Positions 36,228 to 47,888 of a stretch of 64,000 nt of DNA are shown here, piece after piece. This DNA comes from Cytidiella melzeri. Its lineage: Eukaryota; Basidiomycota; Agaricomycetes; Polyporales; Irpicaceae. A program made the translations under genes and the position numbers. How positions within the stretch are numbered: position 1 is the stretch's first letter; each line of letters starts with the position of its first letter. The stretch spans positions 62,001 through 126,000 of the forward strand of contig JABYQR010000015.1 of assembly GCA_022592445.1 (NCBI GenBank). The letters run 5' to 3'. The notes under the pieces were generated by a model. The model searched no databases, was not told where the DNA came from, and saw only the letters and a program-made list of their open reading frames with translations.

Positions 36228-37875
36228 CTAATCATCGTCCAATGGCGGCTGGACGACGCCGCTCCTGAGCATCTTTCGCACCTTAGCCTCCTCCGCAACG
36301 TCGACTCCTCTTTTTACCGACGGCGGAAAAGAAAGAAGTGAGCGACAGAGTTTGCAAGCAACAAGCAAGTAAAGCCTAGACTCACAGTACATTGCGAACA
36401 ATCTCTCGCAGGATTGTCCCGCTCGGAAGCTCGATCTTCTCCACCTTTTCGAGAGAGTCAGCACGGGTCGGGCCAACATTCAGGATCAACACTGGCTTGT
36501 TCAATTCGACAGCGTGCTTTAACAGCCTATACGTCGAATTGCTGGTAAGTTTCCATTATACAAAAGCAGTGTATGATGCACCTGAAAGCAGAGTACGTAG
36601 CCAGCGTAGTTCCTATGAGGAACAACCTGTCACAGGCTACAATGTCTGCGTACCTGCATCCCGGGATCAAGCCACGGATCAGTGATACGCGAAATTCGAG
36701 CTCAGGCTGTTTGGCTCACGAGCGTTCGCGAACTTCACGGCGTAATGACTCGCCGAAGAAGATCAGGTCCGGTTTGAGCTGGGATGATCTGGTTGATACC
36801 TGGAGCGGCCGGGAAAAACTGTCTGACATACTATCGAGTTTCGTCTGTCTTCTTTCAGGCAATCTGGACATTCTGGTACCTTGAATGTGTCGTACTGGAC
36901 GCCTTCCAGCACAACCTGTATATCAAGTTGATGTCACGTTCAGCGTAAAAAAGGAGTAGTGCTCACATCTCCGTCTGGATTCGTTCGTGGCTTTCGACCC
37001 GAAGCCTCAAGCTCTTCCGCGAAAGCCTTCCACTGAGGGTTCGCCGCAGAAATACGAGCTTGAAAGGTATCCCTCTCGACTCCGTGTCCGCGATTGCAGT
37101 GCACTTTCTTGAGAGTGCTCAATGGAGTCAGAATGGCTATATACGGGTACAGCGTGGTGCTTACGTGGAGAGTGCCATGTAACTCTAGTATTTGTTCTTG
37201 AATTTTATCCGGGTGCCAAACGTCTGCGAGAGACTTGTGGTGAAGACCGTCTACGTTTTGAGTGATGAGTTTTTTGATGACGGACGTGTATTGTAGAGCG
37301 GCGAGTGCGTAATGTGTCGTGTTCGGCAGCGCATCCCTTACAGATTTGTAGCCCAAATACGAGCGCAGCCTTGGCAGAATATAACGGATGGTTCGTCAAA
37401 GCGGGGGAAATGCGCATTACATACCAGTAGCGTTGTCTATTTGACGGTGGTAGTAGGTGTAAATACTAAGCAGGGGGCAAGGGGAGTTGGACAGCACGAA
37501 CCTGAACGCAAACCCTTTCGCAGTCTCATCCACTAATTCCTGATACTGGTTTACAAAATTCAATGCCTAGCCGGCATTGTCGTGCAAACAAGAAACTCAC
37601 AAATATCGGCCTTCCCGACCTCAAATCAGGTTTATCTCCACAGTATCTCCACGAAAGGACACGCACTTGTAGTTCGGATTCAAGTAACGGCCATTGTCTC
37701 CTCTGTACGCGCGTATGCCCGAGTCTACGCTGACGCCTGCGCCTGTTATACACGCGACATTGCCCGGAGCGAGGAATGCTGAGATGCGTTCTATGGCTGC
37801 TGCAGGCGTGAATGTCTTTGCGGAGGAAGTGGAAGAGAGGATGGCTTGGGGTATTGTAGGCACTGAGACTCTCAT
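36228..37875 (-). CDS. SIRT4-like class II sirtuin
   Basis: Eleven exons sum to 1074 nt, 357 residues: 37875-37667, 37610-37601, 37545-37502, 37436-37425, 37369-37165, 37107-36967, 36915-36832, 36778-36720, 36653-36582, 36541-36386, 36309-36228. Two are micro-exons of 10 and 12 nt whose inclusion restores KPIFYQEL and RYWLRSYLG exactly. The NAD-binding GAGVSVDSGIRAYRG and QNVDG are present, with the catalytic His in LHGTLH, a zinc ligand set (VHCNRGH, CPDC), FGES and GTTLATYSAFR. SIRT4-type enzymes are NAD-dependent deacylases or ADP-ribosyltransferases, usually mitochondrial. A targeting peptide is possible but not certain. The gene is divergent from PEX7. Confidence 0.92.
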
Positions 37876-38235
37876 GCGGTATGGATGTATCTTGAGAGTG
37901 TTTGGTCAGTGCCGTGACGGTTAGTATGAAACCGCTGTTCAGACATACCGAGGGGAGTGGACAGTGTTCTGAATTTCTCCGACTTGCGACAGTATCAGCG
38001 AAGGCTCTATGGCAACTAGTAGGACTCACTGTGATATTCTTAAAAGCCGAGCCGCTAATTGCACCGTCTCACCACTGCGCGTTCAAACACTTCAAAGTTG
38101 CCTGAGGCGGTAAGCGTACAGAAGCGCACCCAAAAAATCAAGGTCTCCTGCACGTGATATTCACTTGCAATCGAGATCCTGGAGGTACACCGGCCAAACC
38201 AAGCGTACTCTACTCTACTCTTGACCACGACCACG
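37876..38235. promoter_or_regulatory. Bidirectional promoter region, sirtuin and PEX7
   Basis: 360 bp between two divergent start codons must hold both promoters. No specific element is identified. Confidence 0.45.
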
Positions 38236-39525
38236 ATGAACCGACCAGAGCCTCTCCAAACACCGGGATATGCGCACTACAACCTTGCCTGGTCTCCTTT
38301 TCATAGCTCGCGCCTCGCTGTCGCCTCCTCAGCGAATTACGGCCTAGTGGGCAATGGGAGGTTGCATCTAACGTCTGTGGGGTCTGCACCGGGAATGCCT
38401 GGTGGTCATCCAACGTTGAAGTTGGAAAAGCAGTAATTCTACGTAATTCCTGCTATTTTAATGTTGTCAACTGAACTGTGCGCATCAAGGTATGACACCC
38501 AGGATGGATTATACGACGTCGCGTGGTCAGAGATTCACGAGAACCAGCTGGTGACTGCGTCAGGGGATGGCTCGATCAAGCTATGGGATGTCATGATTAA
38601 TGTACGTTTTTCTACTTATGAGGCGCATGTACCCAGTGGAAACTTATAAGTAATGCAAGAACCTATAGGACCTACCTATTCGTGCATGGCACGAGCACAC
38701 TCGAGAAGCATTCTCGGTAGACTGGTCGAATATAAAGAAGGATCAGTTTATATCGTCTTCGTGGGATGGCTCAGTAAAGCTGGTGTGTCATGTTTCAATA
38801 TTTCTTCACTTCGATTTGACTGGATGCCAGTGGTCTCCTGACCGGCCACGGTCAATTACCACGTTACAAGCCCACACATCATGTGTCTACCAAGCCCTCT
38901 TCTCGCCTCACCACGCGGACATCCTTGCCACATGCTCGACGGATGGAACTCTCAAGATATTTGATCTTCGCATACCCTGCACATACGCATCTACGACCAA
39001 CAGTTTCACTAACCCCATGACAGCCGCCGCACTCACCGTCCCTGCTTCCGGAGCCGAAATCCTCACCCTCGACTGGAACAAGTACAAACCGTTCACTTTG
39101 GCGTCTGGAGGTGTAGACAAGACGATTAAAGTATGGGATTGTCGGATGGTGAAGTTGGCCCCTGAAACCGCCCAGCAGCAGATACATCAGGTGGGAGGGT
39201 TGTGTGAGAGCCAGATGGCAGGTCATGAGTGGGCGGTGAGGAAGGTGCAATGGAGTCCGCACAGGCCTGACATGCTTGCGAGTGCAAGTTATGACATGAC
39301 GTGCCGAGTGTACATGTTCTTCAGCTCATGAGGGTACTTTGAATACTGATCGTTGTCCGTGCGTGCAGGTGGTCGACGAATCCGAGCGGAGATGGAAGAG
39401 GAAACCTACTGTATATTCATGATCCGCACACCGAGTTCGTCGTTGGATGTGCGTGGTCGTTGTATGCGGAAGGGGTACTTGCAAGCTGTAGTTGGGACTG
39501 CAGAGTCAATGTCTTCCATATATAA
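38236..39525 (+). CDS. PEX7: PEX7, peroxisomal PTS2 receptor (WD40)
   Basis: Five exons (38236-38432, 38490-38601, 38669-38782, 38831-39309, 39369-39525) sum to 1059 nt, 352 residues, close to other PEX7 proteins. It is built of WD40 repeats; typical blade ends are [27 protein letters not shown] and CRVNVF. The opening [11 protein letters not shown] and the sequence [13 protein letters not shown] are PEX7 signatures. PEX7 binds PTS2-containing enzymes such as thiolase in the cytosol and brings them to the peroxisome with a PEX20/PEX5L-type partner. A Ser/Ala-rich insert lies between blades in exon 4. Confidence 0.95.
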
Positions 39526-40712
39526 TACGGAAAGTGCTTGTGTGAGTCTTAAGCAGCTCATTCATAATAGCTCGGGTCAATGATAGATCAATTGCAGTCG
39601 TAGTGCATATGTATTCCATCAATTTGACATGACAAGCCTCTTTTTGCATGGCGTAGAGGGACGTATAAGTGCATGAATCACGAAGGCGTCAAACCGACGG
39701 GATGATTACATCTTCGTCGGTCGTAATTCCAGGTGTGAGCTACACCAATCTCTGTTCCGTCTCGGAAGCATCAGTCCGTCAACCTATGGTGAGCACTCCA
39801 GGAAGTCAGAAACACGTTCGAGGGCGTTGACATATGGCCGGCGAAGTCCAAGATGAACACAGCCCTCTTCCACGTTGACACCCTCTCCCGCAAATTTAAA
39901 GGTTTCTTCATTTGCGCCTCAAGCAATGAACTCAAACGGAAACACGGGCATTTAGCCAAGCCATGTTACGATCATTTGACGAAAGCACAGCCTTCATCTC
40001 GGCTTCGTGTCACAACTAACTTCCAGGCAGGACGTTCTCTAGCTACTTCGAATCGCAGAAGACATCCGCAGCGGCCGCTACCGAGCAGACGATTCAAGGT
40101 TGTGGTCCAATACAGCAGATTCTCACAGCTCACGCAGGCCATGGCCACCATGAATATTTCCACCTTGTTCGCAACGTTAGGGGCACTCTCTTACATGCAG
40201 TGCTTTTTTCGGGGAAAGATTTGGATGTCTCGGACAAGCTTGATGTTTCTCGAAACACCCTTGGCAACGGCCTCTCCGGGGGCCTTGTCCCAGGACAACG
40301 TTGCGAATGCGAGGCGTCGAGGAAGCGAGCAGTGTGCGGTCCTTTCTGTTCATTGAAGAACCTCGTTATTGTACTCATTATTGTGACCATTCGCCCACAG
40401 CGCTTTGTTGAACAAGGAGGCCGTCAAATGGGCGTCTAATGCCGCATACGGTGAATCGCGGGCTTCGGATCTGTGATGGCCGTCCTGGGTTCAAGTCTCC
40501 GGCGGCAAGCCATAGCGTGTTTCGGGCCATAAAGCTTTTCCTCACGACCGCACACTCTCTTTCAACATCCATCTCTTTGCGCTCGACCTCTTTTTCTCTT
40601 TCTTTTGGTCGCCCCTTCCTTTCATTGGCAGCTACCAGCCCTTCCTCTCGTTTATATATTCAGCAGCGTACGCGGTCAGATCTGCCCACACATACCCCCA
40701 CAACTCTCAACG
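39526..40712. other. Intergenic region between PEX7 and GH16
   Basis: A plus-strand frame at 39853-40356 is open but has no domain and no clear splice structure; I do not call it a gene. A tRNA-like segment is listed separately. The GH16 promoter, with pyrimidine-rich tracts at 40560-40620, is at the right end. Confidence 0.45.
40420..40507 (+). ncRNA. tRNA-like segment, possibly a degenerate tRNA or SINE head
   Basis: About 88 nt begin GCCGTC and end GGCGGCA, which can pair as an acceptor stem. A B-box-like GGTTCAAGTCT lies where a T-loop would be. The D-arm lacks the usual GG and no normal 7-nt anticodon loop forms, so a working tRNA is unlikely. Confidence 0.25.
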
Positions 40713-41974
40713 ATGCACGCTCTCGCCGCTCTTGCAGTTTTCCTGCTCTCTTTTTCCTTCACCGCTCAAGCAGGCTCTCACGACGCCTCGCCATACCATC
40801 GTCGTGCCGTGAAATGGGAAAGAGGCGGTACCACCTCTTTTGCCCGCCGTGATGTCCAGTACCAATTGGAGGATGACTATACAGGCCAGCAACTGATCGA
40901 GTGCGTGGCGTCATTTATTTTAACCAAGACGCAAAGCTGAAAAAATCCTGCAGCGGCTTCACCTTCTTCAACGGCGTTGATCCCACCCACGGCACCGTGA
41001 CTTACGTTGATGCCACCACCGCTAAAAACGAGGGTCTTGCCGTTGTCCAAGACGGTGGGATCGTTCAACTCTCTGTCGACACCACTACAGTCTTGCAGTC
41101 TGGGCAGCCACGGAAGTCGTGAGTCTTACCATCACATCTGTGATCGTTAATCTCGAATTGTTTTCTTCCAGCGTCCGTATTCAGTCCACAAAGACATATA
41201 ACAGTGGTCTCTTTATTGCCGATTTCTACGCTATGCCCCACGGATGCGCTGTCTGGCCCGCATATTGGACCGTTGGACAGAACCAACCTTGGCCACTGGG
41301 TGGAGAGCTGGACATTATCGGTGCGCACTACACGTGTTCTGTCTATCAGTACACCAGCGCTCATCTGAGAAAATGATCTGCAGAGGGTGTAAACACGAAC
41401 ACCAACAACCAGATCACTGGACACACCGGCCCATCGTGTAATCTTACCAATACTGCATCCGCACAGGGCGATCTCCTTTTCACCAAATGCACTTCTTCGG
41501 CTAGTGACAACCTCGGATGTGTGTATCATCCAACTGGTAACGCAACGTACGGCCACCCCTTCAACATGAACGGCGGGGGCGTGTACGCACACTTGTGGAA
41601 CTCGGACGGCATCTCTGTCTGGTTCTTCCCTAGAGGACAGATCCCGCAGGACGTTACTAGCGGTAACCCTGATCCATCATCGTGGGGCGCACCGACCGCT
41701 CTCTTCCCCAACAACGATTCGTGCAACCTTGGCGAGCTCTTCCAGGACCACGCGCTCGTCATCAACACGAGTCTCTGCGGCGACTGGGCTGGCGGAGGAT
41801 TCACTGCTGGTGGATGTGGCCCTTCCTGTGCAGATTTTGTTGCTGATCCTAGCAACTTCAAGTGTATGCCCATTTCTGCCTATGCATCGCCGAATTATCG
41901 TTGACTGTCCGTTACATCTTTTAGACGCACACTGGTCCATCGCTAGCATCAAGGTCTACCAGCCGCAGAACTAA
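40713..41974 (+). CDS. GH16 endo-beta-1,3(4)-glucanase, secreted
   Basis: Five exons (40713-40900, 40954-41118, 41172-41320, 41384-41863, 41925-41974) give 343 residues. A signal peptide ends at an Ala-x-Ala site near residue 20, followed by a short propeptide with paired Arg. The catalytic signature GELDIIEGVN (E-x-D-x-x-E) is split by the third intron and restored by splicing. HTGPSC, a tryptophan-rich core and the C-terminal YAHWSIASIKVY match fungal Lam16A-like enzymes, which cleave laminarin and mixed-linkage or fungal cell-wall glucans outside the cell. The 3' half was duplicated to 50.3 kb, where it has decayed. This copy is intact. Confidence 0.94.
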
Positions 41975-42883
41975 ATTATGCCGTTCACCTCTCCTCCCTC
42001 TCTCATTCTCTCATGGGTTCCTTTCCCCGGGTTTTCGAGCCTCTGGCATTGACTGCATTGTTCGTAGTGATCTCCAGGCGTATATCGTTCTCTTTTCTTG
42101 TCTTATGCTGGTCCCGGTAGGCCAAGTTCGGTCGGCGCCCTTGTAGTGGACTGTGCGCTATCTGGGGTGGGTGTCCTCGGCGCTGTGCAGTTGACTTTTA
42201 TCTCTGTCTGTTTGTTGTAGTCTGACCAGTATTCCACAATGGAGAGGCGTACAAGTAAATTATCATGGTGGATGTTCACTGAAAGTTGTTGTTGGCGACA
42301 TATTCAAGTGTCAGTTGCGATATGAGTTACTTTGAAGGGTGATCGACGTGGGTCCTCGTAGACCCAGCGACTATTCGGTTGAGTCACGACGGTTTATGCG
42401 GGGCAAAAGATAGAGACGCAAGTGCTTGCGGTCGCCGCTGTATATCGCACTTTCCGAGACTCAACAGTATACATCACACACATGCAGCCCTCGTTCAGAG
42501 CAAAGCAAATCGCATTCGCACTTTCAACCAAACAAAGAGTCGTCTGAAGCATATATCATGTTACATGTTACAAATTGCTACGCCTGTTCTCTCCCTCAGT
42601 CGGAACCGTCGATACTGCAATCCTCGAGATCAACGAACTACAGTTGAGCAGCTGGTCGTTCTCCCCTACCATTGATCACATTAGATTTGGCAGTCTCAAT
42701 CGGCGGACTCGAAAGACAACTCACCACCAGGGAGGTTGACGAAGAAGCTGCTCAATTTTTGGATTGGGATTTTTGCAGTACACTTGGGTGGATTCATTCG
42801 CGAGGACTCGGGAGGCCTAGAGAACAATCTGAATATACGATATGATGTGAAACATTGACAAACAGAGTCGGCTCACAAAAGCT
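41975..42883. other. GH16-SSP intergenic region, duplicated copy 1
   Basis: No gene. Much of it aligns with 50620-51417, for example the segments near ATTCCACAAT, AGAGACGCA.GTGCTTGC and ACAGAGTCGGCTCAC. Confidence 0.7.
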
Positions 42884-43672
42884 TCTAGGCGTGGTCAATT
42901 CTTAGGTGGTTCGTCAGGTCGCTGGTTCGTCGAGTTCGTCGCCACCATTGGTGGCGTTTCCAGGGGCATGCCGGGCATGCCGAGAATCAGTAGAGATCTC
43001 GGACGTGCGCCTTCTCCGCTGGCCATCCCGCCGCTATGCCAAAAGTGGACTGTCTGTCGGGACTCTCAGGAGTATAGACAAAGTTGACTATTGTACTGTA
43101 GCACCATGCATACGATCCAGGAATGTTGTTCACTCTGTGCTCCTCTCTGCTGTAGATGCCCATGATTTCCCACAGGGGCTTTTTGTTGTTCCATAACACA
43201 GCTTCCCATATACTGTCATGTTCAAATTACAGCTAATGCCATGACCCTAGACCTAAGGCCCAAAAAATGCAGTTGGGTAGCAGCAGGGCTGAGAAATCTA
43301 AGTGTTTCTTCCATACATATTTTGTAGGTTAGAACCAGTATCAGCCCACTTAGGATGAATGCAGCCACTAATGTAATTTCTTGAACTCTAAACTCAAGAG
43401 CCAACCGAGTATTTTTAGGTCTAAAGTAGGTGTAATAGACTTTTGCGGCCCTACTCATGAACTTTACCCCTATTGAAAGCTTTTCTTGTCTCTCATGACC
43501 CCTTTGTTTATAGTCACATCTTTTGTTTTACCACATGGACACTGCCTTGTTGCCATATAGCCCTTTCACCCCTGTTTCCAACTCCTCTGGTCCTTACAGT
43601 TAACATCCCTGTTCAAGTGAACACATCCTCTCAAGTTGTCATTACTAGCAGTCTTCAACTTCCCTTGCTGCT

Positions 43673-45225
43673 ATGAGTTCTCATACTATCTCTCGAACTC
43701 AACTTCAAGCTCTTCTCTGTGCCCACAGTGCCAACCTTCAGTTTCTTGCAAGCTCACTCGAGGATGACATTGATGTTGAGGCACTTATAGACAGCCTTGT
43801 GCCAGATGATACACTTGATGACATTCCAGATGAAGTGACAACTTTCTTGCGCCGCCTAGGAATAGACATCCTTGCAATTGCCCACCTGCAGAATGCCAGA
43901 GGCCCTCGAGGACCATACGACCAGCTTGAAAAATGTCATGATTTCTTCAACAAAGCTCTGTCCTGGCCTGACAGAGATTTCCGTCATGAATTTCGGTAAA
44001 ACATACATTTGAAAATCCATTATCAAAGATTCTCATATATAACAACCTAGTGTTAGCCGCACAACCTTTGATTTTCTTGTTGGACGTCTAGAGGAAAATA
44101 ATCTCTTCCAATCATCTGGAAGAAAGCCACAGCATCCTGTCCGTTACCAGCTAGGCTGCTTCCTCATGCGGTATGGCCAGCTTGGTTCCAATGCACAGTC
44201 TGTAGCACACCGTATGGGCCTTGGCAAAGGTACTGTTCATGTATTCTGCCGGTATGTGACTCAGCTATTAGGAGCTTAAAGTTATTCACCAGTAGCTATT
44301 CTATTCAGGCGGGTAACCCGAGCACTTCGAGAGTTAGGTTCAGAGACACTAGTATGGGGAGATAATGCACGACATGCAGAGTCAAAGGAGCATTTTGGTG
44401 AAAATGGGTTTGATCAATGCATTGGTGTTGTTGATGGAAGCCTAATACGGCTAAGCAGTATGCCACACCAACAAGAAGTGTCATATTTATCTCGCAAGAA
44501 ATTTCCTGCGGTATGATTTTTGATTTGTATTCTGAACATCTATCCTAATGTGTTGCAAGGTTAATATTCAGGCTATTGTAGACCACCAGAAAAGGTTCAT
44601 GGCTTTTGAGGGTGGTTGGCCAGGATCAGTACCAGATGTCACAATCTGGAAGAGATCATATGTTTGGATGCAGCGACATCTCTTATTCCAACCTGGTGAA
44701 TACCTGCTGGCAGACAAAGGTTAGTATCAGTCTCTCCTGAGCTGGCTGCTGTATGCATATTAAAGGTCCAAAATAGGCTATCCATCTAGCCCGTTTGTGT
44801 TGCGACCATTTAATGAGCCTGAAATTCAGCAAGCAGGTGGAAATGAGAAAGTTCGTAGACGACAATTCAACAAGAACCTATCCAACAAACGCATATATGT
44901 GGAACATGCATTTGGTATGCTCAAGGGCCGATTTCCGGCACTAAAGCTGCTGTCAACACCACAAAACATTGACGATGTTTACCGAGTTATCGAAGCATTG
45001 ATGATCATTCACAATATATGCATTGACATTGGAGATCATCCAGAAGTCATTGGAGACTACTCTCCTGATGACTTACCAGAAGAAGGTCAGGTGTTGCCAG
45101 CTTATGGGGGAAACTTGGTGGGAGATGAAGAGCCTAATATTCCTGATGGAGAGAACAGTACCAGATTACGTCTTGAAGGCCTTGCGTTTCGTAATGAGAT
45201 GCTAGATAGATTATTTCCTGCATAG
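43673..45225 (+). CDS. Harbinger transposase (HARBI1-like, DDE_Tnp_4)
   Basis: Five exons (43673-43995, 44051-44251, 44309-44510, 44572-44719, 44777-45225) sum to 1323 nt, 440 residues. An N-terminal helix-turn-helix-like region (GKGTVHVFCRRV) precedes the catalytic core. The catalytic acidic residues are visible as GVVDGSLIR, SVPDVTIW and VEHAFGMLKGRF. The ADKGYP motif spans the last intron. An acidic tail follows. Harbinger transposases need a Myb-like partner to enter the nucleus and bind the ends; that partner is encoded next door. Confidence 0.93.
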
Positions 45226-45445
45226 ATTAAAATATATGTGATAAGATTCCTAACAACGGAGAAACAAGTAATGACTGTGGAAATAGATTACTTATATATG
45301 TGATTAGAATCCTGACATTAGAGTAACAAGTAACGACTGTGGAAATGGTTTGCAAAGGTGCTCAAATGAAAGTGATGTGTAAGGGCAAAATGAATGAAAA
45401 ACAATTTGGGTATAATTATCACCAACTAGAGAGAAAGCCTCAAAT

Positions 45446-47305
45446 TCACATGTTGAAGAACTCTTGGATAGCTTTGCGTGCTTGGGCTTTGATAACTTCA
45501 TCAGTATTTGGATCACTGAGAAATTCTCGCGCCTGCGCAACCTTCCGCTCTGCCATGGCAAAGTTGTCCTTCTTGATGTCATGCTCAATTTTGCGTCTTC
45601 CAAGCTCAAGCTTTCGATCCTCATTGGCAGTGTGGTGAGTCATTGCTGCAGCACTTGTCTCGAAGAAGGTGTCCATTGATGATGTGGCTTTGGTCTTTGG
45701 TGTGCGAGGCACATGAGCTGGTATCGGCACACCGGGCTGGCGGTGAAGTGGCGCTGACGTCTTCAACCCCTGAGCAGAGTTGCAAAGAGTCAAAGCTGGC
45801 TTTGAGACAATCTCCACGTCAGAGTCTTAGGTATTATTAGTATGGCTGTTATTTCTCTCCAAGTGCTCCTACTCACTGTCATTGTCTCCGTCACTGCCAG
45901 GACTCCCGAGACTAAGGTCTTCGCGATCACTCAGAGCACCGGAGCGAAAAGCATGCCTGCGGACCAAGCCGCCATGGCTTCCAGGTCTAAACAAGCCTCA
46001 GCTCAGCATAAGTCAACTGTGGAACAAAATACGCACCTATTGTTGAACAACTCATACCACCCATTGTTCTTCCACTCGAGATACCTCTTTCCCGTCAGTG
46101 TACCAACCTCTTTTCCAGCCTTGGCTGCAGACTTCAGCCGGGCATCGACTGCACCCTCATTACCATAGTCGACAGTATCAGCATCTCCGCCACCACCCGT
46201 GAACGACTCCAGCTGTATGATCTGCGAAAACTCCGCCCTCATGCGCACATACTTACTCTTCAACGATTGGTCATTGCGGACACCTTTCCACAGTGACACT
46301 GCAAGCTATACACCAATGTTACCTCATATGACATTGAGCAAGAGAACAGATACCTCACCTTCTTAAAGTGATAATTGCTTGGCTGCTGATCAGCTTTGAG
46401 AGTTGCGCCCACGACACCGTCAGGGTCAAGTAACTCGTGTAGCAACTTGCTGATTTTGTCCTCTGGCCAACTGCAAGCAACACGGTCATGGTTCTCATCA
46501 ACCTCCTTCTTGGCATCAGCTTTGGTCAGGCCTGATGCTGGTTTAGTCAGTTTTCGGGACGTTGCGAGCGAACCCTTCTTCTGAACCGGCGTGGGCACGG
46601 GCTGCGGCGGAGTGGAGTGTGGATGAGTGTCTGTTCCATGAGCAGGGCCAGCACGGCGAGCTCGTTTTGTCTGGCGGTGGTCGGAGGGATGCAGCTCGAG
46701 TGAACCTGCGCGAGCCCTGCGGGAGTTGTGGTTCTGAGCGTTGTGCGAGTGGCATAGCTCAGGCAGCAGCGGAGTGAATGCGGCCGGCACAGGCAGATTA
46801 GAGAGTGAGTTTTCATCAACTTGCAGCAGATTATCGTCAGCGAACTGCACGGGAGACAGATCGTCTTCGTCTCCGAGGTCAGCCCGAGCGTTCGCGTCGA
46901 CGTGAGTGTTGAGGGCAAGGCCGGTGTTGTAGGCAACGCGAGGAGCGACAGCTGGAGGAGAGTCCACCTCAGCACCAAGTTGCGCGGCCTCACGGCGCTG
47001 GATGGCCATGTACGAGCCGCCCCGCTGGTGCTGAATAGCATGTAAGCAAACAACTCAAGGCTCGGCCGCATATGATTTGTGATACGTACCGCGTTGTTGC
47101 GTAGAGCAAGGTACTGACGTTCCGAGTGGCCTTCACGAGCTCCAAGAGGCTCCGCAGTGACCCCCTCCTTGGCCGATCCGACAGTGCCAACCATGGCTCT
47201 GCGCGCGGTGTCGTGTTCTCGTTGTGCGCGGTGTGTATCGGGCGAAGGGAAAACAGTACGGTTATCCTGATAATTGGGTAAGTCTGCTGCTTGACTCATC
47301 TGCAT
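45446..47305 (-). CDS. Harbinger Myb/SANT-like accessory protein
   Basis: Five exons (47305-47090, 47030-46359, 46305-46037, 45986-45877, 45825-45446) join in phase to 1647 nt, 548 residues. A low-complexity N terminus with RRARAG and KRARR basic clusters precedes a Myb/SANT-like trihelical segment (CSWPEDKISKLLHELL...SNYHFKK, continued after the intron by WKGVRNDQSLKSKYVRM). A charged helical C terminus follows (DRKLELGRRKIEHDIKK). The pairing with a HARBI1-like transposase is the standard two-gene Harbinger layout. A second ATG at 47299 is an equally good start. Confidence 0.88.
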
Positions 47306-47888
47306 GAGCACTTTACCTCAGATGCATTCAAACCCGTGCCCACTGAGTTATCCTGAAGGTATTCCAACAGCCCTCCTGCAGGTATATTCGGGATTCTGCT
47401 CCCAAGGCCGGGAATAAATCAGCAAAAAAGTAGAAACTGACAAGTGGCAAAGACTTACCCCACTGCACCCCAGCCATAGCTGGACATCCCAGTCCAACTC
47501 TCTTGAGTAAGTCGTAGAGAATAGTGTGAATAGATAGAACAAAAAAACCGTGCAAGTCGCGTCTGCATCGGCTCTCGTGGGAAATCCTAGGCGTCTAGAG
47601 CGGGAGGTGCGCGCAAGTGTGCATAATCCGACTACAATGTATTTTATAGATTTAAGTACAGTACACTACTTAATATTTGTGCTGTAGTATACTGATGACA
47701 CTCCCGACAGCCAATACACTTTTGGCATAACGGCGGGATGGCCAGCGGAGAGGGCGCACGTCCGAGATCTCTGCTGATTCTCGGCATGCCCGGCATGCCC
47801 CAGGAAACGCCACCAATGGTGGCGACGAACTCGACGAACCAGCGACCTGACGAACCACCTAAGAATTGACCACGCCTTCTGTATCATG

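Larger units (their letters stand above)
42884..47880. mobile_element. Complete PIF/Harbinger DNA transposon with both genes
   Basis: The element proper is 42887-47877 (4991 bp), bounded by the 3-bp duplication TCT (42884-42886 and 47878-47880). Terminal inverted repeats of about 190 bp begin AGGCGTGGTCAATTC and differ at only a few positions (about 42887-43078 against 47686-47877). It carries a DDE transposase (+) and a Myb/SANT-like partner (-), converging. Both coding regions are intact after splicing. It sits 11 bp beyond the SSP-C stop codon, separating that gene from its original downstream DNA. The related site in unit 2 shows the same sequence up to the insertion point. Confidence 0.93.

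Noticed and set aside
39853..40356. Plus-strand frame of 167 codons between PEX7 and GH16
   Set aside because: No domain, no signal peptide, biased composition and no plausible splice partners. The opposite strand is equally open.
40420..40507. Functional tRNA (Leu/Ser type)
   Set aside because: Acceptor-like ends and a B-box are present, but there is no proper D-loop GG and no 7-nt anticodon loop. Kept only as a low-confidence tRNA-like segment.
45842..46168. Plus-strand frame starting like a signal peptide (MAVISLQVLLLTVIVS)
   Set aside because: It lies across an intron and exon 4 of the minus-strand Myb gene of the Harbinger element, whose spliced frame is consistent over five exons. The hydrophobic start is a shadow.
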